NCBI GenBank assembly: GCA_963819695.1
Contig: CAWFXD010000001.1
Coordinates: forward strand, 806,001 to 870,000
Reading direction: 5' to 3'
Source: DASZIT01 sp963819695
GTDB lineage: Bacteria > Actinomycetota > Acidimicrobiia > Acidimicrobiales > RAAP-2
DNA length: 64,000 bases
This document shows, piece by piece, positions 1-8,979 of this stretch. The notes beneath the pieces are model-generated. The model saw only the letters and a list, made by a program, of their open reading frames with translations, did not search any database and had not been told where the DNA came from. Position 1 is the stretch's first letter; every line of letters starts with the position of its first letter. The position numbers and the translations under genes are program-made.

Positions 1-915
1 GACTCGAGCCCGTAGCCGGTCCCCAGCAGCAGCGGGAACGCCAGCAACGTCTCCACCTCGACCTCGGCCGTCTTCTTCCCCCGGGCCCCGAAGTAGGAGA
101 GGGTGGCGCCGACCACCCGGCGGGTGCCGGGGGCGAACCGCAGGTCGTGCTCGGGCCGCCCCAGCCATTCGGGCTCCCGGCCGGAGCCCACCGGGAAGGC
201 GCGGTGGGCATCGCTCATGATCCGCTCGCCGTCCGGCCGCTCCTGGATGATGGTGACCAGCGCATGGTCGTCGAACCGGACCGGGGCGTAGATCCAGAAG
301 AACCCGGCTCCCGGTGTCGGTGACCCGGATCCCGGGGTGCTCGGCCTCGCCCACCGGGCGCACCCCCCACGACCGGTCGCGCGACCCCCACCAGCGGTCG
401 GGGGTGAGGGCGATCTCCCGGTCGCCGACCTTCAGCATCCCGGTCCACGAGCCGGTCTGGGCGAACCGGGTGGAGTCGAAGGTCACCCGGCTGAACTGGC
501 GATCGAAGTGCCGCGACTCGAGGAGCGCCTCGGAGAACCCGTCGTAGACGGCGTCGAGCTCGATGCCGTGCTGGTTGGGCTCCACCACCACCCGCACCCG
601 CCGCAGCCCCTCTTGGACCTCGACCCGGATCGGGCCCACCGAGGCGTCCATCCGGTCGGCGCCGAGGGTACGGGACGAGCGGATCACCCGGTGGTCGTCC
701 CCCCACAGCACCGACACGAAGGCGTCGGCCACGCTGAGGTTCGGGTAGTGGCCGACCCCGATGACCGCGAACAGCTCCTGGTCGGTGCCGTGGACGTCGC
801 CGTTCCCGTGGATGTTGAAGTAGTAGCGGTCGTAGAAGTTCCGGTCGGAGGTGCCGACGTACCGCATCGGCTCGGAGATCTGGTGGACGGGGTAGTCGTC
901 GAGAGGGGAGAGCAC
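1..915 (-). CDS. Conserved hypothetical protein, DUF7064/DUF7065-like (partial, frameshifted)
   Basis: The gene runs off the left edge of the window, so its C-terminus is missing. A GTG at 913-915 opens a frame reading VLSPLDDYPVHQISEPM and continuing with YDRYYFNIHGNGD and WGSRDRSWGVRP. That pattern is typical of a large family of uncharacterised actinobacterial proteins (DUF7065 then DUF7064, lipocalin/AttH-like beta folds) often found in lipid or steroid catabolism loci. Near position 310 the frame breaks: the conserved continuation FFWIYAPVRFDDHALV lies in another frame, so a one-base indel is likely. Function is unknown; the family assignment is from memory of the motif pattern. Confidence 0.55.
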   Translation of the reverse strand, partial: MLSPLDDYPVHQISEPMRYVGTSDRNFYDRYYFNIHGNGDVHGTDQELFAVIGVGHYPNLSVADAFVSVLWGDDHRVIRSSRTLGADRMDASVGPIRVEVQEGLRRVRVVVEPNQHGIELDAVYDGFSEALLESRHFDRQFSRVTFDSTRFAQTGSWTGMLKVGDREIALTPDRWWGSRDRSWGVRPVGEAEHPGIRVTDTGSRVLLDLRPGPVRRPCAGHHHPGAAGRRADHERCPPRLPGGLRPGARMAGAARARPAVRPRHPPGGRRHPLLLRGPGEEDGRGRGGDVAGVPAAAGDRLRARV

Positions 916-1038
916 AGTCGGGAGCGTATCGGCTGGCCGGAGGCCGGGCCGGAGCCGCCCGCACCCCCGGTTGTCCGCTTACGGCCGCCTCCTGGCTACG
1001 ATCGGGGGAGTAGAACCGGTTCCATCGAGGGAGGGCCC

Positions 1039-2496
1039 ATGAAGTCGTACGACCGTCTGTTCATCGGGGGGGACTGGGTCGAGCCGTCCTCGTCCGCCGT
1101 CTTCGACGTGGTCTCGCCCACCAACGAGGAGCTGGTCGGCCGGGTCCCCGAGGCCCAGAACGCCGACATCGACAAGGCGGTGGCCGCCGCCCGGGAGGCC
1201 TTCGACCACGGCCCCTGGCCGCACATGACCCCCGGCGAGCGGGCGGTGATCCTGACCAAGGCGGCCGAGGCCATCCGCAACGACCTGCAGGGGATCTCCG
1301 AACTGATCTCCAACGAGATGGGCTCGCCGGTCTCGTGGGGGATGATGGCCCAGGTCCTGGCGCCGACCATGATCATGGACTACTACGCCGGGCTCGGCTC
1401 CACCTTCGCCTTCGACACCGTGAAGGACGGGCTGCTCGGACCGGTGATGGTGGCCAAGGAGCCGGTGGGGGTGGTGGCGGCCATCACCCCGTGGAACGTG
1501 CCGCTCTTCCTGGCCGCGGCCAAGCTGTCCCCGGCGTTGCTGGCCGGCTGCACGGTGGTGTTCAAGCCGGCGCCGGAGACCCCGCTGGACGCCAACGTGC
1601 TGGCCGAGATCCTGGCCGACGCCGGGCTGCCCAAGGGCGTGTTGAGCGTGGTGCCGGCCGGCCGGGAAGTCGGTGACTACCTGGTCAACCATCCCGGGGT
1701 CAACAAGGTGTCCTTCACCGGTTCGACCGCGGCCGGCCGCAAGATCGGCGCCGCCTGCGGAGCCAATCTCAAGCGGTTCAGCCTCGAGCTCGGGGGCAAG
1801 TCGGCGGCCATCCTGCTCGACGACGTCGACCTCGCCGCCACCATGCCGCTGATGATGCCCAACGCCATCATGAACAACGGCGAGGCCTGCATCTCCCTCA
1901 CCCGCATCCTCGCCCCCCGGGACCGGTACGCGGAGGTGACCGAGGCCCTGGTCGAGTCGGTCCGGGCCCTGAAGGTGGGCGACGCCCTCGACCCGGCCAC
2001 CGAGGTGGGACCGCTGGTGGCCGAACGCCAGCGCGACCGGGTGGAGGGCTACATCCGCCTCGGCGAGGAAGAAGGCGCCAAGATCGCCATCGGCGGCGGC
2101 CGACCGGACGGGCTCGACAAGGGTTGGTTCGTCGACCCCACCGTCTTCGTCGACGTCGACAACTCGATGCGCATCGCCCAGGAGGAGATCTTCGGGCCGG
2201 TGCTGTCGGTCATCCCCTATGACGACGAAGCCGACGCCGTGCGCATCGCCAACGACTCCGACTACGGGCTGTGCGGTGCGGTCTTCACCGGCGACAACGA
2301 CCGGGGGCTGAACGTGGCCCGGCAGGTCCGCACCGGCACCTACATGGTGAACTCCAACATCCCCATCGACTTCTCCTCGCCCTTCGGCGGCTACAAGGCG
2401 TCGGGGGTGGGCCGGGAGTTCGGCGAGGACGGCCTCGAGCTCTTCTTGGAGAAGAAGGTGATCAATTTCCCGGCCGGGTACACCCCGGCGGTCTGA
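1039..2496 (+). CDS. Aldehyde dehydrogenase (NAD(P)+-dependent, ALDH superfamily)
   Basis: A 485-residue cytosolic enzyme that oxidises aldehydes to carboxylic acids with NAD(P)+. It has the full ALDH signature: the oxyanion Asn in PWN (about 153), the general-base Glu in ELGGKS (about 250) and the catalytic Cys in GEAC (about 284), followed by the EEIFGPVL motif and the PFGGYK segment near the C-terminus. The length matches the family (about 480-500). The ATG at 1039 was chosen because the protein begins MKSYDRLFIGGDW, a normal ALDH start, and AGGGAGG lies just upstream. The frame stays open upstream by GC bias only. Substrate cannot be told; the sequence resembles broad-range or betaine-aldehyde types. 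Confidence 0.93.
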   Translation: MKSYDRLFIGGDWVEPSSSAVFDVVSPTNEELVGRVPEAQNADIDKAVAAAREAFDHGPWPHMTPGERAVILTKAAEAIRNDLQGISELISNEMGSPVSWGMMAQVLAPTMIMDYYAGLGSTFAFDTVKDGLLGPVMVAKEPVGVVAAITPWNVPLFLAAAKLSPALLAGCTVVFKPAPETPLDANVLAEILADAGLPKGVLSVVPAGREVGDYLVNHPGVNKVSFTGSTAAGRKIGAACGANLKRFSLELGGKSAAILLDDVDLAATMPLMMPNAIMNNGEACISLTRILAPRDRYAEVTEALVESVRALKVGDALDPATEVGPLVAERQRDRVEGYIRLGEEEGAKIAIGGGRPDGLDKGWFVDPTVFVDVDNSMRIAQEEIFGPVLSVIPYDDEADAVRIANDSDYGLCGAVFTGDNDRGLNVARQVRTGTYMVNSNIPIDFSSPFGGYKASGVGREFGEDGLELFLEKKVINFPAGYTPAV

Positions 2497-2508
2497 CCGG
2501 GACTCTCT

Positions 2509-2556
2509 GACCTGTCGGACGGGGTGAGGGGCCGCTCCCCGGGGCTCCGGCAGGTC
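2509..2556 (+). terminator. Hairpin terminator after the aldehyde dehydrogenase gene
   Basis: GACCTGTCGGA (2509-2519) pairs with TCCGGCAGGTC (2546-2556), an 11-bp stem with one G-U pair, 13 bp after the ALDH stop. No T-run follows, as is usual for high-GC actinobacteria. It separates ALDH from the acyltransferase gene. Confidence 0.5.
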
Positions 2557-2628
2557 TGCGAAACTGTGGCGTCCACCCGGCTGGCCTGACAGACCGGTTT
2601 TCGATCGAGCCCGGAGGCGCCTACCCCG

Positions 2629-4827
2629 ATGAGTCCTGCTGCCGACGCGGCTGGCCAAGAGCCACCTGAGGGCGCGGTCGCCGCCGCGGTGGCCCGGGGC
2701 CGGAACGTCACCTTCGGATTCATCCCCGCCCTCGACGGTCTGCGGGCCCTGGCCGTCCTCGGGGTGATGATGTACCACGGCGGGGTCCCGATCCTCGGGG
2801 GCGGGTTCCTCACCATCGACGTGTTCTTCGTCTTGTCGGGGTTCCTGATCACCTCCCTGCTGGTGGGGGAGTGGCGGAAGAAGCTGACCATCCACCTCGG
2901 CCAGTTCTGGGCCCGGCGGGCCCGACGCCTGGTGCCAGCCCTGTTGGTGATGCTGGTCGCAGTGGCCATCTACGCCAAGGTCTTCGCCCCGCCGGGCGAA
3001 TTCGCCAACCTCCGCCTCGACTCGCTCTCGACGCTGTTCTACGTGGCCAACTGGCACTTCATCTTCGCCGGCACCAACTATTTCAACCTCACCGCCCATC
3101 CGTCGCCGCTGAACCACATGTGGTCGCTCTCCATCGAGGAGCAGTTCTACATCGTGTGGCCCCCGGTGGTGCTGGCCCTGCTCTACCTGGGCAACAAGCT
3201 GCGGCCCGCCCGGCGGTTGTGGCCGGTGTTCGCGGTGGCGGTGGCCGGCGCGGTGGCCTCGGCCGTCGACATGGCTCTGCTCTACCACGGGCCGCAGTCG
3301 GTGATGCGGGTCTACGAAGGCACCGACACCCGCAGCCAGGACATGCTGGTGGGCGCGGCGCTGGCCATCGGCATGGCCATCTGGGCCCAACACCGCCAGT
3401 CGCTCCCCGAGGGATCGACGCCGGCCGGCGGGTTGGGAAACGGGTCGGCGTCGGCCCAGCTCCACCGGCGGGACCGCATCCGTCAGCAGAAGGCCGGGGT
3501 CACCCCCATCACCGCCTGGGAGCTCGAGCCCGGCCGTTGGCGCACCGGGCTGGGCGTGCTGGGGTGGGTGGTCGTCGCCGTCTTCGCCTACACCTGGTCC
3601 CATATGACCCAGCCGACCACCTTCCTCTACCGGGGTGGCTTCTTTCTGGTGGCGGTCGGGGTGGCCGTGGTGATCTTCACCGCGGTGACCCACCAGCTGG
3701 GTTCGGTGTCCCGGGCGCTCGGCATCCGGCCCTTCCGGTATGTGGGGAAGATCTCCTACGGGACCTACCTCTGGCACTTTCCGCTGTTCGCGATGCTCTC
3801 GGCCACCAGCCTGCACCTCATCGGCTATCCGCTCCTGGTCATCCGGATCGGGGTCACCTTGCTGGTCGCCACCATCTCCTTCTACGTCGTCGAGGAGCCC
3901 ATCCGTCGTGGCCGGATGCGCTCGCTCACCGAGTGGCGGGCCTGGCTGATGACCTCGGGCGCGGTCTTCGGCGTGGTGGCGGTCACCGTGGTGGCCACCC
4001 TGCCGTCAGCGGCCGACGCCGCCCCGGCGTCAATCTCCCGGCCCTCCGGTTCGCAGTACAACGGGCCCCCGGTGAAGGTGGCCGTCTTCGGGGACTCGGT
4101 GGCCTCGCGGCTGGGCCTGGCCATGTCGCTCAACAACCTGCAGCAGAGCTACGACGTCGACCTCGAGAATGACGCGCTGGTCGGCTGCGGGGTGGTCCGG
4201 AGTACCGAGTACATCGCCCATGGCGTGGCCAACCTCATGGCCGCCTCCTGCAATTCGAGCACCCCCGCCACTCAGCAGTGGCCGGCCCAGTGGTCCGGGG
4301 ACCTGGCCCAGTTCCACCCCAACGTGGTCGCCGTCCTGGTGGGTCGCTGGGAGATCAACGACCGGCTCGATCAACGGGAGTGGATGCACATCGGCGAGCC
4401 GGCTTACGACACCATCCTGCGGCAGTCGCTCGAACAGGCGGTCAACGTCGCCGGGTCGACCGGGGCCCAGGTGATGCTCATGACCGCCCCCTGCTTCGAC
4501 TCCGGCGAACAGGACAACGGCCAGCCCTGGCCGGAGGACTCGGCCACCCGGCTGTCCGACTACAACACCATCCTCCGCCAGGTCGGCTCCGAGCACCCGA
4601 CCAACACCGAGGTCTTCGACCTGGGCTCGCTGGTGTGCCCGGGTGGTCACTTCGCCCTGTCGGTGGACGGGGTCCAGCTCCGCGACGCCGACGGCATCCA
4701 CATCGTGCCCACCGCGGCGGCCGGCCAGTGGCTCGATGCCCGGGTATTGCCCGAGGTGGTCCGACTCGGCCGGCTGCAGATGGCCCACCCGGGCCAGGGA
4801 TCCTCGTCGTCCTCCGGCGTCGGCTGA
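2629..4827 (+). CDS. OafA/YrhL-type acyltransferase with C-terminal SGNH domain
   Basis: A 732-residue integral membrane protein. Residues about 25-440 form an Acyltransferase_3 domain with about ten hydrophobic helices and the early motif IPALDGLRALAVLGVMMYH, whose His is the usual catalytic residue, plus SIEEQFYIVWP. The C-terminal third (about 480-715) is an extracytoplasmic SGNH hydrolase-like domain with GDSVASRLG and the DADGIH block (Asp/His pair). The family O-acetylates surface glycans such as peptidoglycan, LPS or exopolysaccharide. Glycan target is unknown. It is monocistronic, with a hairpin upstream. Confidence 0.9.
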   Translation: MSPAADAAGQEPPEGAVAAAVARGRNVTFGFIPALDGLRALAVLGVMMYHGGVPILGGGFLTIDVFFVLSGFLITSLLVGEWRKKLTIHLGQFWARRARRLVPALLVMLVAVAIYAKVFAPPGEFANLRLDSLSTLFYVANWHFIFAGTNYFNLTAHPSPLNHMWSLSIEEQFYIVWPPVVLALLYLGNKLRPARRLWPVFAVAVAGAVASAVDMALLYHGPQSVMRVYEGTDTRSQDMLVGAALAIGMAIWAQHRQSLPEGSTPAGGLGNGSASAQLHRRDRIRQQKAGVTPITAWELEPGRWRTGLGVLGWVVVAVFAYTWSHMTQPTTFLYRGGFFLVAVGVAVVIFTAVTHQLGSVSRALGIRPFRYVGKISYGTYLWHFPLFAMLSATSLHLIGYPLLVIRIGVTLLVATISFYVVEEPIRRGRMRSLTEWRAWLMTSGAVFGVVAVTVVATLPSAADAAPASISRPSGSQYNGPPVKVAVFGDSVASRLGLAMSLNNLQQSYDVDLENDALVGCGVVRSTEYIAHGVANLMAASCNSSTPATQQWPAQWSGDLAQFHPNVVAVLVGRWEINDRLDQREWMHIGEPAYDTILRQSLEQAVNVAGSTGAQVMLMTAPCFDSGEQDNGQPWPEDSATRLSDYNTILRQVGSEHPTNTEVFDLGSLVCPGGHFALSVDGVQLRDADGIHIVPTAAAGQWLDARVLPEVVRLGRLQMAHPGQGSSSSSGVG

Positions 4828-4877
4828 CGGACCCCGGCGGACCGGTGGCGGGCCGGCCCTTGCCCGATCGGGTTGGA

Positions 4878-5342
4878 TCAGGGGCTGCCCGGAGCGGTGG
4901 CCGGCGGCGGGACCGAGGCGGGGGGCGGGACGGGCCTGGTCGGCGGCGGCACGAAGGGGCTGGACTGGTCGGCCATGCCGCACTGGTCGGTCAGGGCACC
5001 GACCAGGTGGGACTCGGAGACCCGGCTGCTCTCCGACACGGTGGTCATCAGGGCCTGCCACTGGGAGTCCTTCCCGGCGGCCTGGGCGGCGAGCGGGAGG
5101 GCATCCAGGAGCTGCACGTACGCTTGTTGGCCGAGAGCCTCCGAGCGGGTCGGGTCCGACGTCGCGGTGGACTGTCTGTAGAGGGCGATCGACTTGTCGA
5201 CGTGGACACAGGCGGCCTGGGCCAGGGCCTGGCCGTTGCCGCTGCAGGCGGCCAGGCCGAGGGCGCACCCGACGATGATGACGATGCCGGTCGCCCAGCC
5301 GGGTACGGACCGTCGGGTGCGGAGGGTGCTCAACCCAACCAA
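4878..5342 (-). CDS. Small secreted lipoprotein, function unknown
   Basis: A 154-residue protein with an N-terminal hydrophobic signal (about 17-32) ending in the lipobox LAAC, so it is predicted to be lipid-anchored on the outer face of the membrane. The middle is Ala/Gln-rich and helical; the last 25 residues are a Pro/Ala/Val-rich tail. I do not recognise the domain. Its ATG overlaps the end of the upstream gene by 13 bp (5330-5342), which indicates translational coupling. Confidence 0.7.
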   Translation of the reverse strand: MVGLSTLRTRRSVPGWATGIVIIVGCALGLAACSGNGQALAQAACVHVDKSIALYRQSTATSDPTRSEALGQQAYVQLLDALPLAAQAAGKDSQWQALMTTVSESSRVSESHLVGALTDQCGMADQSSPFVPPPTRPVPPPASVPPPATAPGSP

Positions 5343-5887
5343 CTACCGGCCGAGTCGAGGAGGTAACGGCTGACGGCCAGGCACCGGTCGAACACGTCGC
5401 ACATCATCTCTTCACCGGCCAGGACTCGGGTGAGGGAGACCGGGGAACGGGCCACGATGGTCAGCCGGCGCTCGGCGGCGTCGGTGGCCGAGGCGTAGGA
5501 ATCGATGGCGGACACCTCGAGGGGGAGCTCGATGCCGCCGATGCCGGCCAGGTCGATGGCCAGGCGCAGGAGATCGGGTCCGTGGGGGAGCGGGGGGAGG
5601 GCCCAGGTGAAGGTCAGCGGAAAGTGGAACTCGTCGGGAGGGTCCTCGTCCTCGGCCAGCCCGAAGACGGCGTCTTCGAAGGAGAGCAGGGTGCGGGGGT
5701 CGACTTCCAGGGCGAGATGAAGGTCGAGGGGGCCGCCGCAGCCGTCCTCGGGGTGGAGCTCGACCTCCCAGACCTGACGGAGCGAGTAGGTCTCCACGAA
5801 GTGACGCTCGTCATGCACATGGAAACCATGGTCGACGGAGTGATCCTTGAGGTCGGCCACGTATCCGGCCACATCGATGACTGCCAC
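5330..5887 (-). CDS. Conserved hypothetical protein
   Basis: A 185-residue soluble acidic protein starting with GTG (5885-5887). It has no signal peptide and no membrane segment. Sequence features include HPEDGCGG, an LHLALEVDP strand and a C-terminal block ending CDVFDRCLAVSRYLLDSAGSWLG. I do not recognise a family; composition and codon use are normal for the window, so it is probably real. It is the first gene of a two-gene unit with the lipoprotein downstream and is divergent from the inositol-monophosphatase-family gene 61 bp away. Confidence 0.65.
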   Translation of the reverse strand: MAVIDVAGYVADLKDHSVDHGFHVHDERHFVETYSLRQVWEVELHPEDGCGGPLDLHLALEVDPRTLLSFEDAVFGLAEDEDPPDEFHFPLTFTWALPPLPHGPDLLRLAIDLAGIGGIELPLEVSAIDSYASATDAAERRLTIVARSPVSLTRVLAGEEMMCDVFDRCLAVSRYLLDSAGSWLG

Positions 5888-5948
5888 AGGAATGCCAGCC
5901 TACCGGTCCCCACCCGCCCCGGATCGCCCTCCGGTAGCGTCGACCCCC

Positions 5949-6711
5949 ATGGAAGATGGGTCGCTGCTCGCCGTGCTCCACGACGCCGCCAGCGCGGTGG
6001 CCGACGCCTTGGCCGGGCTGGGCGACTGGGGACTGGCCGGCACCCGAAAGGGTCAGTACCGCTCGGATCTGGCCGCCGACGCCGCCGCGCTGGCGGTGCT
6101 GGACAAGGCCGGGCTGGGGGCGATGTCCGAGGAGTCGGGAACCCATGGCGGGGATCGGGAGATCGTGGTCGCCCTCGATCCGGTGGACGGGTCGACCAAT
6201 GCCGTCCCGCGGGATCCCCTGGTACGCGACCAGCCTGTGCGCGGTGGACGGCGATGGGCTGCGGGCAGCGGTGGTGGTCAACCAGGCATCCGGGGTGCGG
6301 TTCGAGGCCGTCCGGGGAGGCGGGGCCCGGCGGGACGGCGGTCCGATCGTGCCATCTGGGTGCACGGTGTTGCGGGAGGCGATCATCGGATTCTCGGGAT
6401 ATCCGCCCAGCTATCTGGGGTGGTCCCAGTACCGGGGCCTCGGGGCGGCCGCCCTCGACCTCTGCGCGGTGGCCGACGGCACCCTCGACGGCTACGCGGT
6501 GGTCGGGGGTTCCCGACTCGGAAGTTGGGACTATCTGGGGGGGATGCTCATCTGTCTCGAGGCCGGTGCCGCGGTCGGGGAATCTCAGGGCCGGGAGTTG
6601 GTCACCTTGTCCCACACCGACCGGCGCACCCCAGTGGCGGCGGCGACTGCCGTTCTGTTGTCGGAATTGCTCGGTGCCTCGACGGGTAGCGTTGTGCCTT
6701 CGGGCGTTTAG
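5949..6711 (+). CDS. Inositol monophosphatase family protein (one frameshift)
   Basis: A phosphatase of the IMPase/FBPase/CysQ superfamily, Mg2+-dependent, acting on inositol phosphate or a related sugar phosphate. ATG 5949 opens MEDGSLLAVLHDAA; the metal sites EESGTHGG and LDPVDGSTNA are present. Directly after STNA the frame changes: the expected SRGIPWYATSLCAVDGD lies one frame over, so one extra base sits near 6204 (GCCGTCCCGC). The second metal motif GSRLGSWDYLGG is intact. A TAGCGT hexamer ends 8 nt before the ATG, suggesting a leaderless or near-leaderless start. The stop TAG (6709-6711) lies inside the 5' end of tRNA-Val. Confidence 0.8.
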
Positions 6712-6775
6712 CTCAGCTGGTTAGAGCAGCTGCCTTACAAGCAGCAGGTCGAGGGTTCGAGTCCCCCAGCGCCCA
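6702..6775 (+). tRNA. tRNA-Val (anticodon TAC)
   Basis: A 74-nt cloverleaf: acceptor GGGCGTT pairs with AGCGCCC, D stem GCTC/GAGC, anticodon stem GCTGC/GCAGC with loop CTTACAA (anticodon TAC, Val), T arm GAGGG-TTCGAGT-CCCCC with one A-C mismatch, discriminator A. No CCA is encoded (ACC follows). Its first 10 bases overlap the end of the preceding coding gene. Confidence 0.93.
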
Positions 6776-6784
6776 CCCGGGTGT

Positions 6785-6808
6785 TGGCAGATTTTCAACG
6801 ATCTGCCA
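6785..6808 (+). terminator. Hairpin downstream of tRNA-Val
   Basis: TGGCAGAT (6785-6792) and ATCTGCCA (6801-6808) form a perfect 8-bp stem with an 8-nt loop, 10 nt after the tRNA. No T-run follows; it may be a terminator or a processing signal. Confidence 0.5.
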
Positions 6809-6984
6809 GCGTGTGCCGCAACTCTCGTCTCCGTTCGCTCAGTTCGAACAAGGGATGAATGTTCGATCGGCTCGGGGTCACGAGAGAAGAAAACGTCGAT
6901 CGCGCCTTGCGAAAAATGTTCCCAGTTCCGACGGAGGGGCGGTGTGACCGAATACACCACAGCTCATATCGCTAGCATCTGACG

Positions 6985-7641
6985 ATGGCTTGTGACCCGC
7001 AAATGAGCGAGCAGCGAGCTTTTCACTGGGAAACCGCCTACGAGACTCGTGGCGAAGACGGCGTCAGCTGGTTCCAGTCCGTTCCCACAGTGTCACTCGA
7101 TCTCATCGACCGTCTCGGTGTCTCTCCATCCTCCGCTGTGCTTGATATCGGTGGCGGTGCCTCATCTCTCGTCGATCATTTGATCGGGCGCGGTTTCTGC
7201 GACCTCACCGTGTTGGATATCGCTGAGAAGGCACTCGCAGCGGCACGGAATCGTTTGGGTGTCGACGCATCAGTCGCTTGGATACACGCAGATCTTCTTC
7301 AGTGGATCCCAGAACGACAGTTCGACCTTTGGCACGATCGGGCGGTCTTTCACTTCTTGGTTGAAGATCACGAGCGAAAGAAATACCTGGAGAATCTCCA
7401 AGCGGCGCTCAGGTCCGATGGATCCGTGGTGATCGCAACTTTCGCTGAAGACGGTCCGGAGTTCTGCTCAGGTCTTCCGGTTTGTCGTTACTCCGCCGAC
7501 GAACTCAGCTCTGTTCTTGGCAATGGATTCAAGGTCGTCGCCACCAGACGTGAAGAACATCTCACCCCGAGCCGGGCGATGCAGTCGTTCACTTGGGTTG
7601 CAGCAACAAAGACTCCGGACTCCCCTCAGGTTGGGGCTTGA
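6985..7641 (+). CDS. Class I SAM-dependent methyltransferase
   Basis: A 218-residue (or 212-residue) Rossmann-fold methyltransferase. The SAM-binding motif I is VLDIGGGASSL (about 49-59), followed by LTVLDIAEKAL (motif II acid) and WIHADLLQW. The WETAYETRGEDGVSWFQ opening is typical of the UbiE/thiopurine-type methyltransferases found in many bacteria. ATG 6985 and ATG 7003 (MSEQRAFHWE) are both possible; the second fits homologues better. Codon use is less GC-rich than flanking core genes, which suggests acquisition. Substrate unknown. Confidence 0.82.
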   Translation: MACDPQMSEQRAFHWETAYETRGEDGVSWFQSVPTVSLDLIDRLGVSPSSAVLDIGGGASSLVDHLIGRGFCDLTVLDIAEKALAAARNRLGVDASVAWIHADLLQWIPERQFDLWHDRAVFHFLVEDHERKKYLENLQAALRSDGSVVIATFAEDGPEFCSGLPVCRYSADELSSVLGNGFKVVATRREEHLTPSRAMQSFTWVAATKTPDSPQVGA

Positions 7642-7681
7642 CAGGCTCAATCCGTTAGGGTCTACTAACCGTTAGTGGTTA
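7638..7681 (+). promoter_or_regulatory. Promoter and putative ArsR operator for the regulator gene
   Basis: TTGACA (7638-7643), 17 bp, then TCTACT (7661-7666) predict transcription starting near 7673, at the GTG start (7675), so the mRNA would be leaderless. The palindrome CTAACCGTTAG (7665-7675), and the wider TAACC-N6-GGTTA (7666-7681), cover the start point and are a likely autoregulatory operator. Confidence 0.55.
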
Positions 7682-7998
7682 CTGACCAAGAAGAGAAGGT
7701 CTGGGAGGCGCTGGGGGACCGGACGAGGCGAGAAATCGTCCTGCGCCTCAGCGAAGGACCAAGGCCCGTCGGCGAGCTCGCCACCTTCTTGCCTGTCAGC
7801 CGTTCAGCCGTGTCGCAGCACCTCAAAGTGCTGAAGGACGCAGGGCTGGTCGAAGAGCAGGCGGCCGGCACGCGCCGCATCTATCGCCTCAATGAGGCCG
7901 GCGTCGTCGCACTGCGAGACCAGCTCGACACCTTCTGGAATCGAGCTCTGAGTGGATTTCAGGAACTCGCAAAGCGACCGCGGGAGGAGAAATCATGA
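7675..7998 (+). CDS. ArsR-family winged-helix transcriptional regulator
   Basis: A 107-residue repressor. The winged helix spans about residues 8-85: EALGDRTRREIVLRLSEGP, VGELATFLPVSRSAVSQHLKVLKDAGLV (recognition helix) and the wing GTRRIYRLN. No metal-binding Cys pair is visible, so it belongs to the non-metal ArsR subgroup that is usually paired with an SRPBCC protein. Its stop overlaps the ATG of the SRPBCC gene (ATGA at 7995-7998). The promoter suggests a leaderless, self-regulated operon. Confidence 0.9.
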   Translation: MVTDQEEKVWEALGDRTRREIVLRLSEGPRPVGELATFLPVSRSAVSQHLKVLKDAGLVEEQAAGTRRIYRLNEAGVVALRDQLDTFWNRALSGFQELAKRPREEKS

Positions 7999-8478
7999 GC
8001 CTGGCCAACGAGGCCGTCGTTCGGCATCAAGTCGTCGTTGAGACGTCCATTGAGGATGCGTTCGCGTCCTTCGTCGAGCGCTTTGGTGACTTCAAACCAC
8101 CCGAGCACAACCTGCTCGGCGTCGAGATCGCCGAGACCCGATTCGAGCCCAAGGTCGGGGGTCATATCTATCGACCGCGCCACCGACGGGACCGAATGCC
8201 GATGGGCTCGAGTCCTTGCCTACGAACCACCCGAACGGGTGGTCTTCAGCTGGGACATCAGTCCACGCTGGCAGCTCGAAGAAGATGAGAGCAACGCCAG
8301 CGAAGTTGAGGTGCGATTTGTCGCTGAGACGCCGGAGCGGACGCGGGTCGAACTCGAGCACCGTCACTTGGATCGCCATGGATCGGGCTGGGAGTCACTC
8401 CAAGAAGGAGTCGACGGTGACGGTGGTTGGCCGCTCTACCTCGCCCGTTACGCCGCACTCTTCGGTGGGGACCAGTAG
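7995..8478 (+). CDS. SRPBCC (AHSA1-like) domain protein, frameshifted
   Basis: A START/AHSA1-type hydrophobic-cavity protein of about 160 residues that would partner the ArsR regulator; ligand unknown. The first part reads VVETSIEDAFASFVERFGDFKP and EPKVGGHIY; the continuation DRATDGTECRWARVLAYEPPERVVFSWDIS is one frame away, so one extra base sits near 8172. The rest is intact up to the TAG at 8476-8478. Conservation on both sides of the break argues for a recent mutation or a sequence error rather than old decay. Confidence 0.78.
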
Positions 8479-8922
8479 ATGGCCCCGATCGCCGTAAGCA
8501 TCGATGTCGATCGCCCAGCCGAGGACGTTTTCGACTACGTCACCGATCCCAGTCGTTTCTCGGAATGGCAGAAGGGCGTAGTCGGTGGTCACATGGAGAG
8601 CAGCGGGACAACCCAGGTCGGAGATCGCTGCGTTTCCACTCGGCGTATCGGATGGGCCGAACGCTCTTCCACTTCAACGATCACCCGCTTCGAACCATCA
8701 CATCATTGGTCTGTACGCGGTATCGATGGGCCGATCCGCGCCATGGTCGATGTCACGGTCGAACCACGTTCGGCAACCAGTGCGCATCTGACCATCGCCC
8801 TTGATTTCGAAGGGCACGGCATTGGGCGACTGCTCGTGCCGCTCATGGTGACTCGGGACGCACAAAAGGAAATGCCGATCAATGTGGCGATACTGAAGAA
8901 GCGCATGGAGGGAACGGCCTAG
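8479..8922 (+). CDS. SRPBCC / polyketide cyclase-like protein
   Basis: A 147-residue single-domain SRPBCC protein (DVDRPAEDVFDYVTDPSRFSEWQKGV at the N-terminus, then antiparallel strands and a C-terminal helix with VAILKKRMEG). It starts immediately after the stop of the preceding SRPBCC gene, so it belongs to the same operon. Such proteins bind small hydrophobic molecules or catalyse cyclase-type reactions; nothing here specifies which. Confidence 0.8.
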   Translation: MAPIAVSIDVDRPAEDVFDYVTDPSRFSEWQKGVVGGHMESSGTTQVGDRCVSTRRIGWAERSSTSTITRFEPSHHWSVRGIDGPIRAMVDVTVEPRSATSAHLTIALDFEGHGIGRLLVPLMVTRDAQKEMPINVAILKKRMEGTA

Positions 8923-8979
8923 AAGTCCAGGGCTTTCAACGCCTGGTGTTTGGAAAGCTCGAGTACGAGAGGACGAGGG

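Noticed and set aside
979..3816. 945-codon minus-strand frame
   Set aside because: It lies antisense to the aldehyde dehydrogenase and acyltransferase genes; its His/Gly/Asp-rich composition is typical of a GC-bias artefact.
6721..6960. Minus-strand 79-codon frame ending GTRTLDLLLVRQLL
   Set aside because: It is the antisense translation of tRNA-Val, a well-known false protein in databases.
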